Positions 7,974 to 17,262 of a stretch of DNA of 64,000 nt are shown here, piece by piece. This DNA is from CAZADA01 sp964636945 (GTDB taxonomy: Bacteria; Pseudomonadota; Alphaproteobacteria; Caulobacterales; Maricaulaceae). Positions within the stretch are counted from its first letter, which is position 1. Each line of letters starts with the position of its first letter. The position numbers and the translations under genes were made by a program. Below the pieces are notes generated by a model. The model worked only from the letters and a program-made list of their open reading frames with translations, searched no databases and had not been told where the DNA came from. The DNA is taken from assembly GCA_964636945.1 (NCBI GenBank), contig CAZWVH010000005.1, positions 3,760 through 67,759 of the forward strand. Reading direction: 5' to 3'.

Positions 7974-10900
7974 ATGATGCACTTTCAGCGGATGAGAACG
8001 TTTGGCGTCTTGGCTGCGGTCGTGGCGCTGTTAGCCGCGTGCGGTGGTTCGGAAGACCAAGACAGCCCATCATCACAGTCCACACCGACCAACATTGCGC
8101 CGGCGTCGGGCGCGGCACAGAGCGTGGCGTTGGAAAGCCGCGACAACAACGCACCACGCGCTGAGCCCGAGGCGCCGCGTCGCTTTGCCTATCTGAGATA
8201 CCGCATCGATACGTCCCAGCGGAGTCCCCGGGCCTGTTTGGTGTTCTCCAAAGCGCTGAACGCATCACTGGACTATGGGCCCTATGTGCGTGTTTCGCGC
8301 TCTTCCTTGCCGGCGCTGAGTGTGGAAGGCGATGCGTTGTGTTTGGGCGGACTGGAGTTTGGTTCACAGGCCGCCGTCTCGGTTCTGGCTGGGTTGCCGT
8401 CGGCGGACGGGGACGAACTGGCCGCGGATGAAAGTGTGACCCTCGAATTTGCTGACCGGCCAGCCTTTGTTGGCTTCGCTGGGGACGGCGTGATCCTTCC
8501 GCGTAAGGATGCGGACGGATTGGCGATCGAGACCGTCAATGTGGACACGCTCAAAATTGAGGTGAACCGCGTGAACGACCGCGCCCTGGCGTTCCGTCGG
8601 ATTGTGGCGGGATACTCAGCTGGCGCTCGGGAATATGAACGTCTCTATGGCGATGAGAGCCCCAGCGGTGTGGGCAGCTTGATGTGGTCAGGGGAAATGG
8701 ACGTGGAAAGCGAGCGCAATGCTCCCGCCACGACCGTATTCCCGCTGGCTGAAACCATCGGCGCTGCTGAGCCGGGCGCCTATGTGATTTCGGTGAGGGA
8801 AAAGACCGACAATGACCGCGATTACGGCGTGGCGCGTGCGGAGCGGTGGATTGTGATCACCGATGTGGCGCTGACCGCATATCGTGGCAAGACCGGGCTA
8901 TCGGTTGTCGCCCGGTCCTTGGATACAGCCAGGCCTTTAGCCGACACCCGAGTGGACTTGGTGGCGCGCAGTAATGAAGTTTTGGCGAGTGGGGAAACGG
9001 ACGACTCAGGACTGATCTCATTCGATCCAGCGATCTTGCGCGGCGAGGGACCCGATGCGCCGCGTCTTGCCCTGGCCTACGGACCAGAAGGCGACTTTGC
9101 CGTGCTCGATTTGGAGCGCGCTCCGGTGGATTTGTCATCTCAGCCCGTGGGGGGACGTTATGGCGGCGGCGCCATTGAAGGATATCTCTACTTTGACCGC
9201 GGCATTTATCGTCCAGGGGAGACCGTTCGAGCCACCGCGCTTTTGCGCGATGGTGAGGCGCGGGCTGTGGATGATCGCGCTGGAACAATCACGGTGTATG
9301 CACCCAATGGCCTCGAGGCGCAGGTGGAGCGATTCGACGGCGCGCCGGAAGCTGGCGCTGTGCGTCTGGATTACGAGATTTCGACCAATGCCGCGCGTGG
9401 CCAGTGGCGGATGGAAGTGGCCATCGATGGTATCGGGCCGGTGGCCTATGGCGGCTTTGCAGTGGAGGACTTTGTTCCCCAACGTGTGGCGTTGGAGTTG
9501 GAGGGCGACGTCGATACGCCGCTGGAAGCTGGCGATGTCGCTCAGGTTGATGCTGACGTGCGCTTTCTTTACGGCGCGCCAGGCGCTGGTCTCACGGTGG
9601 AAGGGGCTGGCCGCATCGAAGTGGACTATCAGCCCTTCGAGGATCTCGAGGACTTCAGTTTCGGTTTGCACGATCAGGGCTATTCGGCCACGCGCATCGA
9701 AGCGGCCGACGCCGTAGCGGATGGCCAAGGCAGAGCGACCTTGGTGTTCGATCCTGAGAATGAGGGCGTTGATTCCATGCGTCCATTGTCACTGCGTTTG
9801 GTGGTTTCAGCCCTCGAGCCGGGCGGGCGGCCGGTGTCGGAAAACATTCGCTTCGCCTATCGCCCGCGCGATCGCTATTTGGGCCTGAAAGTTGGCGATG
9901 CAGGAACCAAGGTCGACACGCCGCTGAGCTTTGACGCCGTGTTGGTTGACGCCCAAGGTGAAGGGCGTCCGGGACGAGCAGACTGGACTTTGGTTCGGGT
10001 CGATGTGGACTATGACTGGTTCCGCCAGTCCAACGGCCAGTGGCAGTGGCGCCGGTCTGAGCGCACAGTGCCCATTCAATCTGGCGAAACTGAGTTTTCT
10101 GCGCAAGGACGAGCGCAGATCACCACACAGCCGCTCGACTATGGCCGCTACGAATTGCGCTTTAACAGCGGCAATGGCGGCGCGCAGGCCAGCCTGTCAT
10201 TCTATGCCAGTTGGTGGGGCGACCCTTCTCGCCAGGGCGGGATTGACGCGCCTGACCAAGTCCAGGTTGTGGGGCCGTCTGACCCCGTCAATGTTGGCGA
10301 CACGGTGGAATTCCGGCTGGATGCGCCTTATGCGGGGTTCGCTGAAGTGGTCCTGGCTAGCGATGAGGTGTTGGAGCGACGCACGCTGCGCCTTCCTGAA
10401 AATGGCGCCACGGTGAGCTTTACCGCCAGCGAGGACTGGGGCGCGGGCGCGTATGTGATGGCCAGCGTGTACACCCCGCGAGATCCTGTGGCCGAACCAC
10501 GACCGCGCAGAGCTGTAGGCGTGGCGCATGCGCCGATTGATGTCAGCGCTCGGACATTCTCAATGGAGGTGGACGCGCCTGAGGTGGCCCGGCCGCGCGA
10601 ACAAATGACGCTCACCCTTACGGCCGAAGGACCAATCGACGAGAACGCCTATGTGACGCTCGCCGCAGTGGACGAAGGGATTTTGCGGCTCACAAAGTTT
10701 GAATCGCCCAAGCCATCAGAATTTTTCTTTGGCAAGCGTGCATTAGCGGTGGATTTGTTCGACGATTACGGACGGGTTCTGGATCCAAACCAAGGAGCGG
10801 CGGCTGAAGTGCGCTCGGGTGGCGACAGTCTTGGCGGTCCGGGCTTGTCCGTGGTGCCGACCAAAACCGTGGCGCTCTTTGAGGGGCCGGTCGCGTTTAA

Positions 10901-12908
10901 TCGGCGTGGCGAGGCGGAGATCACTTTCGATTTGCCCGATTTTAATGGGCAATTGCGACTGATGGCTGTGGCATGGTCTGCGACCGGCGTCGGCGAAATG
11001 AGTGAGCCTTTGATCATTCGCGACCCTGTGGCGGTGGATATGGTGTTGCCGCGGTTCTTGGCGCCCGGCGACGAAGCGTTCGCCACACTGTCGTTGGATA
11101 ATGTGGAAGGCGAGGCCGGCGATTATCGCGCTCGTATCGAAGCGGATAGTCCGCTTGACGTGACAAAGTCCGGCGCCCTCGAGGTGCAGCTTGGTCAGGG
11201 CGAGCGTGTTGATCGCAGCGTTTCGCTGGCGGCGGCGGACAGTGAAGGGGTTGCGGAGATTACCGTCGACGCCTCAGGACCGCGCCGGTTTTCGGTGGAG
11301 CACGCTTATCCCATCCAGGTTCGGTCAGCATTTTTGCCGGTCAGCGTGGTCGATCGCGGTCGATTGGAGCCGGGCGAACGTTATGATCCTCCGGCCGATT
11401 CGCTGATGAGCTTTGCTCCAGGCTCGGTGGAGGTGTCGGTGAGTTTCTCTGCTTTCCCCATCGACGCAGGGGCGCTTTATGAATCGCTTAGTCGGTATCC
11501 CTATGGGTGCTCAGAGCAAATTGTCTCTCGGGCCATGCCTCTTGTGTATGCGGGACAAGCCGCCGCGTTAGCGCAACGGGACGATGACGGCGAATCCGTG
11601 CGATTGGTGCAAGACGCGGTTGAGAGCCTGTTGGCGCGTCAGTCAAGCGACGGCGCATTCGGTCTGTGGCGTGTTGGCGATCGCAATGCTTCGCCATGGC
11701 TGGGCGCATATATCACCGACTTCCTCTACCGCGCCAAGCAGGCTGGCGCCCCGGTGCCGGACGCGGCGCTCGAACAGGCCTATGCAGCGTTGTCTCCGCT
11801 GGCCGAAGGCGAGCCATATCGCGCCTATGGATACGACACCGCCCGCAATTGGGACGATGACGAAGCCCCATGGTGGTTCGGCGATACTTATGACCGGCGC
11901 ATGGCGCGCGCCAAGGCCTATGCAGCCTATGTTCTAGCCCGAGCCGGCCGGATGGACGTGTCACGCTTACGCTATATCCATGATGAAGAGATGGAGGTCT
12001 TGCGCAGTCCGTTGGCGCGCGCACAAATCGGCGCCGCTCTGGCATTCATGGGCGATCAGGCACGTGCGGTCAGCGCCTTCGACGGTGCGGAGGATCGCAT
12101 CGGCTATACCAACCGTGGCAATTACTATCAGTCAGCAACGCGCGATCTGGCGGGGATCACGGCGTTGGCCGCCGAAGCTGGCGAGACCGAATTAACCACG
12201 CGGCTCACCGAACAGCTCGCCCAGACCGCAGTGGAGCCTGAGCGGCTGACCACGCAAGAAAAGGCATTCTTGCTGATGGCGCTGAACTCCGTAACTGGTG
12301 GCGAGCAAGTCCGGATCAATGCGCGCGGTGCTGACGAAGATCGCACGGGTCAATACTCGCTCACCGGCGAGCAGCTGAGTGAGGGCGCATCATTCACCAA
12401 CCGCGGCAACGCCGCAGTTTGGCGCACAACCATTGTGCGCGGCGCTCCGACCACGCCTCCCGATGCGGTTGCAGAAGGGGTGTCGGTGTCCAAGACCGTG
12501 TGGGATTTAGACGGCGCAACAGCCAATCTGTCCGATGTGCGCCAGGGCGATCAGTTCATCGTGGAAATCGCCTTGCGTCCGCGCAACCGGCGTCTGGCGC
12601 CCATGATCGTCGCCGACCTACTGCCGGCTGGCTTTGAAATCGAAGCGACACTCTCGCCAGACGATGTGAGGGAAGGGCCATTTGCTTGGGTTGGCGAATT
12701 GGCGCGCTTGAAAGCATCCGAAGAGCGCGATGATCGGTTTGTGGCGGCGTTGGACCTCAGGGGGGAACCGGCAACCATCGCCTACATGGTTCGTGCGGTG
12801 ACGCCCGGAGTTTTCACCGCACCTGGCGCTGTGGCCGAGAACATGTATAAGCCCGACGAATTTGGCCGTTCAGCCTCGTCAACGATCACCATTGCTCAAG
12901 CAGGCTAG
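7974..12908 (+). CDS. Alpha-2-macroglobulin family lipoprotein
   Basis: A 1644-residue bacterial alpha-2-macroglobulin, a large envelope protease trap. The N-terminus is a lipoprotein signal with lipobox LLAAC near residue 20. The protein contains repeated MG domains, FDRGIYRPGETV near residue 405, a C-terminal thioester region with YPYGCSEQ (Cys about 1179, Gln three residues later) and the terpenoid-like helical domain that follows. The thioester is therefore intact, unlike in bacterial homologues that have lost it. The start used is ATG at 7974, seven bases after GAGG; a GTG at 7971 and further ATGs follow closely. It lies directly before pbpC, the classic yfhM-pbpC arrangement, suggesting defence at sites where the cell wall is breached. 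Confidence 0.93.
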   Translation: MMHFQRMRTFGVLAAVVALLAACGGSEDQDSPSSQSTPTNIAPASGAAQSVALESRDNNAPRAEPEAPRRFAYLRYRIDTSQRSPRACLVFSKALNASLDYGPYVRVSRSSLPALSVEGDALCLGGLEFGSQAAVSVLAGLPSADGDELAADESVTLEFADRPAFVGFAGDGVILPRKDADGLAIETVNVDTLKIEVNRVNDRALAFRRIVAGYSAGAREYERLYGDESPSGVGSLMWSGEMDVESERNAPATTVFPLAETIGAAEPGAYVISVREKTDNDRDYGVARAERWIVITDVALTAYRGKTGLSVVARSLDTARPLADTRVDLVARSNEVLASGETDDSGLISFDPAILRGEGPDAPRLALAYGPEGDFAVLDLERAPVDLSSQPVGGRYGGGAIEGYLYFDRGIYRPGETVRATALLRDGEARAVDDRAGTITVYAPNGLEAQVERFDGAPEAGAVRLDYEISTNAARGQWRMEVAIDGIGPVAYGGFAVEDFVPQRVALELEGDVDTPLEAGDVAQVDADVRFLYGAPGAGLTVEGAGRIEVDYQPFEDLEDFSFGLHDQGYSATRIEAADAVADGQGRATLVFDPENEGVDSMRPLSLRLVVSALEPGGRPVSENIRFAYRPRDRYLGLKVGDAGTKVDTPLSFDAVLVDAQGEGRPGRADWTLVRVDVDYDWFRQSNGQWQWRRSERTVPIQSGETEFSAQGRAQITTQPLDYGRYELRFNSGNGGAQASLSFYASWWGDPSRQGGIDAPDQVQVVGPSDPVNVGDTVEFRLDAPYAGFAEVVLASDEVLERRTLRLPENGATVSFTASEDWGAGAYVMASVYTPRDPVAEPRPRRAVGVAHAPIDVSARTFSMEVDAPEVARPREQMTLTLTAEGPIDENAYVTLAAVDEGILRLTKFESPKPSEFFFGKRALAVDLFDDYGRVLDPNQGAAAEVRSGGDSLGGPGLSVVPTKTVALFEGPVAFNRRGEAEITFDLPDFNGQLRLMAVAWSATGVGEMSEPLIIRDPVAVDMVLPRFLAPGDEAFATLSLDNVEGEAGDYRARIEADSPLDVTKSGALEVQLGQGERVDRSVSLAAADSEGVAEITVDASGPRRFSVEHAYPIQVRSAFLPVSVVDRGRLEPGERYDPPADSLMSFAPGSVEVSVSFSAFPIDAGALYESLSRYPYGCSEQIVSRAMPLVYAGQAAALAQRDDDGESVRLVQDAVESLLARQSSDGAFGLWRVGDRNASPWLGAYITDFLYRAKQAGAPVPDAALEQAYAALSPLAEGEPYRAYGYDTARNWDDDEAPWWFGDTYDRRMARAKAYAAYVLARAGRMDVSRLRYIHDEEMEVLRSPLARAQIGAALAFMGDQARAVSAFDGAEDRIGYTNRGNYYQSATRDLAGITALAAEAGETELTTRLTEQLAQTAVEPERLTTQEKAFLLMALNSVTGGEQVRINARGADEDRTGQYSLTGEQLSEGASFTNRGNAAVWRTTIVRGAPTTPPDAVAEGVSVSKTVWDLDGATANLSDVRQGDQFIVEIALRPRNRRLAPMIVADLLPAGFEIEATLSPDDVREGPFAWVGELARLKASEERDDRFVAALDLRGEPATIAYMVRAVTPGVFTAPGAVAENMYKPDEFGRSASSTITIAQAG

Positions 12909-12915
12909 ACACGTC

Positions 12916-15018
12916 ATGCCAGGGTTGAGGCGCATCATCGTTGGGGGGCTGAGCGCCCTCCTGGCCTTGGGCGTTGGGCTGATTGCGCTTGATTTGATCT
13001 TTCCCCCGCCACTGCACAATGTTGGCGCGACCTCGTTGGTTGTCGCCGACCGGGGTGGGCGCACACTGCGCGCCTTTTCCGTCGAAGACGGCCGTTGGCG
13101 ATTGGCTGCTGACTTGGACCGCGTGGATCCGCGGTTTGTCGACGCGCTCATCGCCATGGAAGACAAGCGCTTTTTTGCCCATGCCGGTGTGGATATCCTG
13201 GCGCTGTCGCGTGCCGCGAAGTCCAATCTAGCGAGTGGCCGCGTAATCTCTGGGGGGTCGACACTCTCGATGCAAACAGCGCGTTTGTTGGAGCCGCGCG
13301 AACGCACATTGAGCGCCAAGATCTTTCAGATCGCCCGAGCCACTCAGCTTGAGCGACGCATGAGCAAGCGTGAAATCCTGGAGCTTTATCTTACGCTTGC
13401 GCCCTATGGCGGTAATTTGGAAGGCGTGCGCGCTGCGAGTTGGGCCTATTTCAATCGCGAACCAGAGCAGCTTACTTGGGATCAAATCGCGTTGCTGATT
13501 GCGCTGCCACAATCACCCGAAGCGCGCCGACCTGACTTACGGCCTGAAGCGGCTCGCCTCGCGCGTGCACGTGTCCTTGATCGCTTGGTTGACGCCGGCT
13601 TGGTCGACCGTCAGCGGGCTGGCGAAGCCAAGGCGGCGGCCATATCCGAAAGACAAGCTTTTCCCGCGTTGGCTTGGCATGCAGCAGAGGGCCTGAACAA
13701 CCGCTCTGCGGCACAGGCTGACAATGTGAATACATTGCGCTCAACCATCGACATCGGCGCGCAAAAGCAAGTGGCGAACACGTTACGCCAAAGCATCAAC
13801 GCCGAGCAGCACGATATTCAGTTCGCAGCACTGGTCGTTGAAATAGAAACGCGCGCTGTACGCGCCGCTGTTGGCTCTGCGGGGCGAGACCGGCCCGGTG
13901 GGTGGATCGATCTCACTAACAGGCATCGATCGCCGGGCTCGACGCTCAAGCCGTTTATTTATGCGCTCGCCTTTGATGATGGCTTGGCCGCAGGGCATAC
14001 GCGCGTGTCCGACTTGCCGCGTCGGTTTGGCACTTACCAGCCCGACAACTTTGAGGGTGTCTTTCACGGTGAAGTCAGCATCGCAGAGGCTTTGCAATAC
14101 TCGCTCAACGTGCCAGCGGTGATGACTTTAGATGTTGTGGGGCCTGACCGGTTCGCAGCGACCCTCGACGCAGCCGGCGCGCCGCCCCTTATCCCACAAC
14201 GCGCGGATGACCACGCAGGATTGGCCGTCGCGCTAGGCGGTTGGGGGCTGACCGTTCGGGACATCGCCACGCTCTATGCCGCGCTCGGCGATGGCGGCAT
14301 GGTCCGGCCTCTAGTTTGGTTAGAAAGCGAAACGCAAGCCGCGCCGGATGGGCGACGCCTGATGTCCTCGGAAACGGCCACAGAGATCTTGGAGATTTTA
14401 CGCACAGCCCCAGCGCCCAAAGGCCGCGCCCCGGCTGCGCTGACCCGGGGAGGTCCCAATGTCGCTTTTAAGACCGGCACCTCCTATGGATTTCGGGACG
14501 CTTGGGCAGCTGGTGTCGCCGGCGGCCATGTGGTGGTAGTTTGGACTGGACGAGCTGATGGCGCACCGTCATCGCGCCGAACCGGACGTGACGCCGCTTT
14601 GCCCGTTTTGTTTGATGTTTTCGATGCGTTAAGCGCATTGGGATTGTTAGAGGAAGACCGGTCGGGCGTCGCTGCAGTTCCCGAACGCACGCCCAGCTCT
14701 GGACCTCTGACGCAATTGGAGCGCAACGACGCGGCCCCTCATATCCTCTTCCCGCCTGACGGGACCGAAGTGCTCGCTGAACACGGGGGCGAGGGTGGGG
14801 TTCGGCCATTTGTTTTGGCGGGCCGGGGTGCAGGACGACTGCGCTGGTATGTGGATGGCGAGCCCGCGCCGACTGACGAGATGGGCGCCCCCCTTTGGAT
14901 ACCAATGAAGCCGGGTTTCTACGCCATCGCTGCCGTGGATCCGGAGGGGCGATCAACCACGTCCTTGGTCCGCGTGCGCATGGCGGACAATGGCCGGGTT
15001 GGGTCGGCGCAGTTATAG
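12916..15018 (+). CDS. pbpC: Penicillin-binding protein 1C
   Basis: A 700-residue bifunctional peptidoglycan synthase. One N-terminal helix (about 10-32) anchors it. The glycosyltransferase domain shows EDKRFFAHAGVD (catalytic Glu about 82), GGSTLSMQTARLL and RRMSKREILELYL. The transpeptidase domain has STLK (Ser about 342), YSLN and KTGTSYG. The C-terminus (about 600-690) is the BiPBP_C beta domain typical of PBP1C. The ATG at 12916 lies 8 bases after the alpha-2-macroglobulin stop, so the pair is one transcription unit; the ribosome binding site is weak, suggesting coupled translation. An inverted repeat of seven bases (15031-15037 and 15052-15058) follows the stop but has no T-run. Confidence 0.93.
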   Translation: MPGLRRIIVGGLSALLALGVGLIALDLIFPPPLHNVGATSLVVADRGGRTLRAFSVEDGRWRLAADLDRVDPRFVDALIAMEDKRFFAHAGVDILALSRAAKSNLASGRVISGGSTLSMQTARLLEPRERTLSAKIFQIARATQLERRMSKREILELYLTLAPYGGNLEGVRAASWAYFNREPEQLTWDQIALLIALPQSPEARRPDLRPEAARLARARVLDRLVDAGLVDRQRAGEAKAAAISERQAFPALAWHAAEGLNNRSAAQADNVNTLRSTIDIGAQKQVANTLRQSINAEQHDIQFAALVVEIETRAVRAAVGSAGRDRPGGWIDLTNRHRSPGSTLKPFIYALAFDDGLAAGHTRVSDLPRRFGTYQPDNFEGVFHGEVSIAEALQYSLNVPAVMTLDVVGPDRFAATLDAAGAPPLIPQRADDHAGLAVALGGWGLTVRDIATLYAALGDGGMVRPLVWLESETQAAPDGRRLMSSETATEILEILRTAPAPKGRAPAALTRGGPNVAFKTGTSYGFRDAWAAGVAGGHVVVVWTGRADGAPSSRRTGRDAALPVLFDVFDALSALGLLEEDRSGVAAVPERTPSSGPLTQLERNDAAPHILFPPDGTEVLAEHGGEGGVRPFVLAGRGAGRLRWYVDGEPAPTDEMGAPLWIPMKPGFYAIAAVDPEGRSTTSLVRVRMADNGRVGSAQL

Positions 15019-15092
15019 CTGGCCGCCACCCCTTGTTTTCTTCGCCGACAGAACAAGGTCCCACAGGTCCATTTCAGTGAAAGAAGCCGCCC

Positions 15093-16133
15093 ATGTCTCT
15101 GCCCCCGCCATTACCCGCCAAACCCGCCGATCATCCTGACATCGCCGGAGGCAAGGTCGGTGTATTGTTGGTCAATCTTGGTACGCCGGATGGGCATGAT
15201 TATTTTTCGTTGCGGCGTTATCTGAGCGAATTTTTAAGCGATCGGCGCGTGATCGAATATCCGCCTTGGCTATGGCAGCCGCTGCTCCAAGGTGTGATCT
15301 TGACTGTACGCCCGTTTCGCTCTGGTGCTGCGTACAAATCCATCTGGCGCGAGGACACTGACGAATCACCGCTGCGCTATTTCACCCGCCGTCAGGCGGA
15401 AGGACTGAGTAACCGGATCGGCTCTGATCAGGTAACGGTGGATTGGGCCATGCGCTATGGCAATCCGAGCATCAAGAGCCGGCTAGAGCACTTGGTCGAG
15501 CAGGGATGTGATCGTATTGTCCTCTTGCCGCTGTATCCACAGTATTCGGCCTCAACCACAGGCACGGTCAATGATGAGGCATTCCGTGCGCTTCAGGCCA
15601 TGCGTCGGCAGCCCGCAATCCGCACGGCGCCTGCGTTTCACGATCATCCCACCTATATCGAGGCGTTGGCTGCGACGTTGGAGCGCCAAGTGGCGGCGTT
15701 GGACTTTGAACCACAGACGGTCCTCTTATCGTTTCACGGATTGCCTCAATCCTACTTTGAAAAAGGCGATCCCTATCATTGCCATTGCGCCAAGACCGCC
15801 CGGCTGGTGACGCAAAGGCTGGGCTGGCCGCAGGACAAAGTGCGCCTGACGTTTCAATCCCGCTTTGGGCCAACCCAATGGCTTCAGCCCTACACTGATA
15901 AAACGCTGGAAGCTCTACCGGGAGAGGGTGTCACACGGGTGGCCGTGGCCACGCCGGGTTTCATTTCAGACTGCGTGGAAACGCTGGAGGAAATCGCCAT
16001 TGAGGGCGCGGAGGCATTCCATGAAGCAGGCGGTGAGGCGTTCGCCGCCTTGCCATGTTTGAATGACAGCGATGCCGCGATCGATTTGCTGGAGCAGTTA
16101 GCGGTGCAGGAATTGCGAGGCTGGGTGGATTAA
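15093..16133 (+). CDS. hemH: Ferrochelatase
   Basis: Inserts ferrous iron into protoporphyrin IX, the last step of protoheme synthesis. The 346-residue length is normal. Family blocks are present: VLLVNLGTPDG near residue 25, DESPLRYFTRRQAE, VLLPLYPQYSASTTG, the catalytic-histidine segment LLSFHGLPQSYFEKGDPY, FQSRFGPTQWLQPYT, and PGFISDCVETLEEI with its conserved glutamate. The N-terminus carries a short proline-rich extension. It is transcribed after pbpC with a 74-base gap and converges on kdsD, with only 21 bases between the stops. No regulatory site was recognised. Confidence 0.95.
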   Translation: MSLPPPLPAKPADHPDIAGGKVGVLLVNLGTPDGHDYFSLRRYLSEFLSDRRVIEYPPWLWQPLLQGVILTVRPFRSGAAYKSIWREDTDESPLRYFTRRQAEGLSNRIGSDQVTVDWAMRYGNPSIKSRLEHLVEQGCDRIVLLPLYPQYSASTTGTVNDEAFRALQAMRRQPAIRTAPAFHDHPTYIEALAATLERQVAALDFEPQTVLLSFHGLPQSYFEKGDPYHCHCAKTARLVTQRLGWPQDKVRLTFQSRFGPTQWLQPYTDKTLEALPGEGVTRVAVATPGFISDCVETLEEIAIEGAEAFHEAGGEAFAALPCLNDSDAAIDLLEQLAVQELRGWVD

Positions 16134-16154
16134 GTCATGCTCGCCGCGACGGCG

Positions 16155-17162
16155 TCATGCAATTCCCGCGCGCAAGCAATCGTGCATATGCAACACCCCC
16201 ACTGGTGCGCCGGCGTCATCAAGGGCAAACAGCACCGTGATCTTTACATCCGTTGCGGTCATTTTGCGTAGAGCGTCGGCCGCAAGATCCTCTGGGCGCA
16301 CTGTGCGCGGTGCATGGGTCATCACCTCGCCAGCCGTCTGGGTGAGCAGGTCAGCACCCATATGGCGTCGCAAATCGCCATCCGTGATCACGCCGGCCAA
16401 TGCGCCGTCTTGACCCACCACGCCGGCGCAACCAAAGCCCTTGGCAGTCATTGTCACCAGCGCATCAGCCATCGAGGTCCTTTCGTCCACCAAAGGCAGT
16501 GCTTCGCCGGTATGCATGAGATCGGAGACCTTTGCGAGCGCCGCCCCCAATGCGCCGCCGGGATGAAATCGGCGAAAATCATCAGCCGAGAATCCGCGCC
16601 GCTCCAGCAAAGCCACTGCCAGCGCATCACCCAGCGCCATCTGCAAGGTGGTGGAGGTGGTGGGCGCGCCGGTTTCACTGCAGGCTTCGGCGGCGTCGGG
16701 CAGCAACACCACAATGTCTGCGGCCTTGGCCAGTTGACTATCCTCGCCCGCAGTGATCGCGATTAAGGGGACCCCAAACCGCCGGGTATAGCCGATCAAG
16801 TCTGCAAACTCGGACGTGTTGCCTGATTTGGATAGTGCAACCACAGCATCCCGCGGCGTGATCATGCCCAAATCGCCATGGCTCGCCTCAGTGGGATGAA
16901 CGAATTGGGCCGGTGCGCCAGTGGAGGCGAAGGTGGCGGCCACCTTGCGCCCGACATGGCCGCTCTTGCCAACGCCCGCCACGATGATCCGGCCCTCTAG
17001 TCCTGCCAGCACGTCGACAGCCTTAGCGAATGGCGCGCCAATGCTGTCCTCAAGCATGCCAAGGCCTTGAGCCTCAGTGGCGATGACGCGTTTGCCCGCC
17101 TGGATGGCGATGGAAGGGTCGTCGGCTGTCGACGATGGGGCAGTGGGGGTCAAAGCGGACAT
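16155..17162 (-). CDS. kdsD: Arabinose-5-phosphate isomerase (SIS + CBS)
   Basis: Interconverts ribulose 5-phosphate and arabinose 5-phosphate, the first step to Kdo for lipopolysaccharide. The 335-residue protein has a SIS domain (about 45-180: GVGKSGHVGRKVAATFASTG, EASHGDLGMI, SKSGNTSEF) and two CBS repeats at the C-terminus (about 205-335: DLMHTGEALPLV, GVITDGDLRRHM, VMTHAPRTV). This domain order is that of KdsD/KpsF. The N-terminus has a short low-complexity stretch rich in Ser, Thr and Pro. It lies downstream of the efflux operon, separated by a terminator-like hairpin, so it probably has its own promoter. Confidence 0.93.
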   Translation of the reverse strand: MSALTPTAPSSTADDPSIAIQAGKRVIATEAQGLGMLEDSIGAPFAKAVDVLAGLEGRIIVAGVGKSGHVGRKVAATFASTGAPAQFVHPTEASHGDLGMITPRDAVVALSKSGNTSEFADLIGYTRRFGVPLIAITAGEDSQLAKAADIVVLLPDAAEACSETGAPTTSTTLQMALGDALAVALLERRGFSADDFRRFHPGGALGAALAKVSDLMHTGEALPLVDERTSMADALVTMTAKGFGCAGVVGQDGALAGVITDGDLRRHMGADLLTQTAGEVMTHAPRTVRPEDLAADALRKMTATDVKITVLFALDDAGAPVGVLHMHDCLRAGIA

Positions 17163-17195
17163 CCGTGTGTCAATTGATCAACATTGCGCTGGCCT

Positions 17196-17234
17196 AAAAT
17201 GAAAAGGGCGCAACGGCAAGCCACCGCTGCGCCC
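17196..17234 (-). terminator. Rho-independent terminator of efflux operon
   Basis: Read on the minus strand, the sequence after the RND pump stop forms GGGCGCA paired with TGCGCCC (17228-17234 and 17206-17212), an inner GCGG/CCGT pairing, then CCCTTTTCATTTT. A stem followed by a T-rich run is a normal intrinsic terminator, here imperfect in its T-run. Confidence 0.65.
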
Positions 17235-17262
17235 ATGTCAGTTTCAATTGCGCGGCTTTGGA

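Noticed and set aside
9055..9717. 220-codon open frame on the plus strand inside the alpha-2-macroglobulin gene
   Set aside because: Arg- and Trp-rich shadow in another frame of a convincingly coding gene.
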